A DNA stretch of 14,692 nt from Pseudomonadota bacterium (GTDB lineage: Bacteria; Pseudomonadota; Gammaproteobacteria; Burkholderiales; Burkholderiaceae_F), in assembly GCA_023443095.1 (NCBI GenBank), contig JAEZVV010000126.1, forward strand, positions 1 through 14,692, read 5' to 3'. The notes under the pieces were generated by a model. The model made no database searches. It saw only the letters and a program-made list of their open reading frames with translations, and was not told the origin of the DNA. A program made the translations under genes and the position numbers. Shown here one piece after another: positions 13,819 to 14,692 of this stretch; position 1 is the first letter of the stretch, and the number at the start of each line of letters is the position of its first letter.

Positions 13819-14692
13819 ATGAGCCAGGCCGCGTCGGACCAACAAGCCGCGTTGTGGCTGAGCCACGCGGTGTCGCAGACCGGCCGTTGGATCCACGGCT
13901 TTGCCCTCAGCTGGTGGACCTGGACCTTGAGTGACTCGCCTTTGTGGCTGGGGCTGGTTGCCGCCGCCGGCAGCCTGCCTATGCTCTTGCTGTTCGCGGT
14001 GGCCGGAGGCGTGGTCGATCGCTGCGATCGGCGCCGGCTTTTGCTGCGTACGCAGACTGCAAGCCTCTTGCTGGCTCTGCTCACCGCGGTGCTGGCGATC
14101 GGGCCCGCTCCTTCGCTCGTCAGCCTGCTCGCCATCGCCGCTGTCTACGGGGTGGTGGCTTCGTTCGATGCCCCCGCGCTGCAGTCTCTGCTGATTGCTT
14201 CGGCGGGAAGCGGCAACAGCGCCGTGGGTGTGGCGCGCCAGTCGCTGGTGCTCAACGGCGCAAGGATCGCCGCGCCGCTGCTTGCGGTCGGCTTGATCGA
14301 GCGGGGCGGGATGGCGCTTTGTTTCCTCGTCAACGCCTTGAGCTTCGTCCCCATCTTACTGCTGATCGCTCGCAGTTCAGTGGCAGATCTGCCTGCACCT
14401 CCCGCGGATCCCGGCGCGATCCAGTCATCCCTGGTCCAGCTGGTGCGGCGTGCGCCGACGCTGGTCTCGACGGTGGCGATGCTGGTGCCGCTGTGCCTGG
14501 TCGCGGTCCCCTGCATCACCTTGCTGCCGGCGCTCGCTGGGGCTGTGCACGGCGCCGCGCCGCAAGCCCTGGGCGAAATGATGTCGGCGATGGCGGCGGG
14601 GTCGCTTGCGGGGGCGACCCTGCTGCGGCTGCAGCCGCAGCGGCTCGGGCCCTCCTGCCGCCTGCTCGCTGCGGCCCTGGTGTTCTGTGCGT
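13819..14692 (+). CDS. MFS transporter, EntS/MFS_3-like, 3'-truncated by window edge
   Basis: N-terminal 291 residues of a major facilitator superfamily protein, open to the end of the window (the usual length is about 400-420). The start ATG 13819 follows GGGAAGG (13804-13810) at 8 bases. Hydrophobic helices are evident from about residue 45 onward. The loop between helices 2 and 3 has GGVVDRCDRRR, the MFS motif-A-like signature; SFDAPALQSLL and LVLNGARIAAPLL match the MFS_3/EntS-type exporter pattern (commonly DAPARQALL and NxARxxGP). Members export siderophores, drugs or other small molecules; the substrate is unknown here. It is divergent from the Crp/Fnr-type gene across 121 bases carrying an FNR/CRP-like palindrome. 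Confidence 0.85.
   Translation, partial: MSQAASDQQAALWLSHAVSQTGRWIHGFALSWWTWTLSDSPLWLGLVAAAGSLPMLLLFAVAGGVVDRCDRRRLLLRTQTASLLLALLTAVLAIGPAPSLVSLLAIAAVYGVVASFDAPALQSLLIASAGSGNSAVGVARQSLVLNGARIAAPLLAVGLIERGGMALCFLVNALSFVPILLLIARSSVADLPAPPADPGAIQSSLVQLVRRAPTLVSTVAMLVPLCLVAVPCITLLPALAGAVHGAAPQALGEMMSAMAAGSLAGATLLRLQPQRLGPSCRLLAAALVFCA

Overview
The window reads as the chromosome of a GC-rich, facultatively anaerobic betaproteobacterium. The gene order glyS-plsC-ygjP-like-gloA, the linked anaerobic ubiquinone genes ubiUVT and the periplasmic multihaem redox pair would all fit Rhodocyclales (Azoarcus/Thauera/Dechloromonas-like). That placement is inference from gene content and base composition; no rRNA or other marker is present.

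Layout. (1) 1-5197, + strand, ordinary housekeeping DNA: the 3' part of glyS, a PlsC-type acyltransferase, a YgjP-type zinc metallopeptidase, a YhiM-like membrane protein and glyoxalase I. (2) 5258-7658, + strand: ubiU-ubiV-ubiT, the O2-independent ubiquinone hydroxylation module, with all eight expected Fe-S cysteines and a weak FNR-like dyad upstream. (3) about 7660-9760, an accessory block: a hairpin-rich non-coding stretch, a truncated IS110-type transposase start on the minus strand, and a lower-GC DUF2971 gene. That gene is bracketed by a perfect 10-bp inverted repeat, GTTAGGCCTC / GAGGCCTAAC, whose cores match integron-cassette core sites. (4) 9821-10705, - strand: a complete class A beta-lactamase resembling the CTX-M group, with a twin-arginine-type leader. 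(5) 10911-12930, + strand: an exported FAD protein followed by an exported tetrahaem cytochrome that resembles the haem domain of Shewanella flavocytochrome c3. Together they look like a split flavocytochrome c, but the flavoprotein lacks the residues that define fumarate reductases. (6) 12972-13697, - strand: a Crp/Fnr-family regulator. (7) 13819-end, + strand: an MFS exporter cut by the window edge, with an FNR/CRP-like palindrome in the divergent spacer before it.

How it fits together: ubiUVT would supply ubiquinone without oxygen, quinol could feed electrons to periplasmic cytochromes, and the split flavocytochrome could be a terminal reductase for an unidentified organic acceptor. The nearby Crp/Fnr-type regulator is a candidate controller. 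The best leads are the split reductase with non-canonical active-site residues and the cassette-like DUF2971 unit next to IS110 debris.
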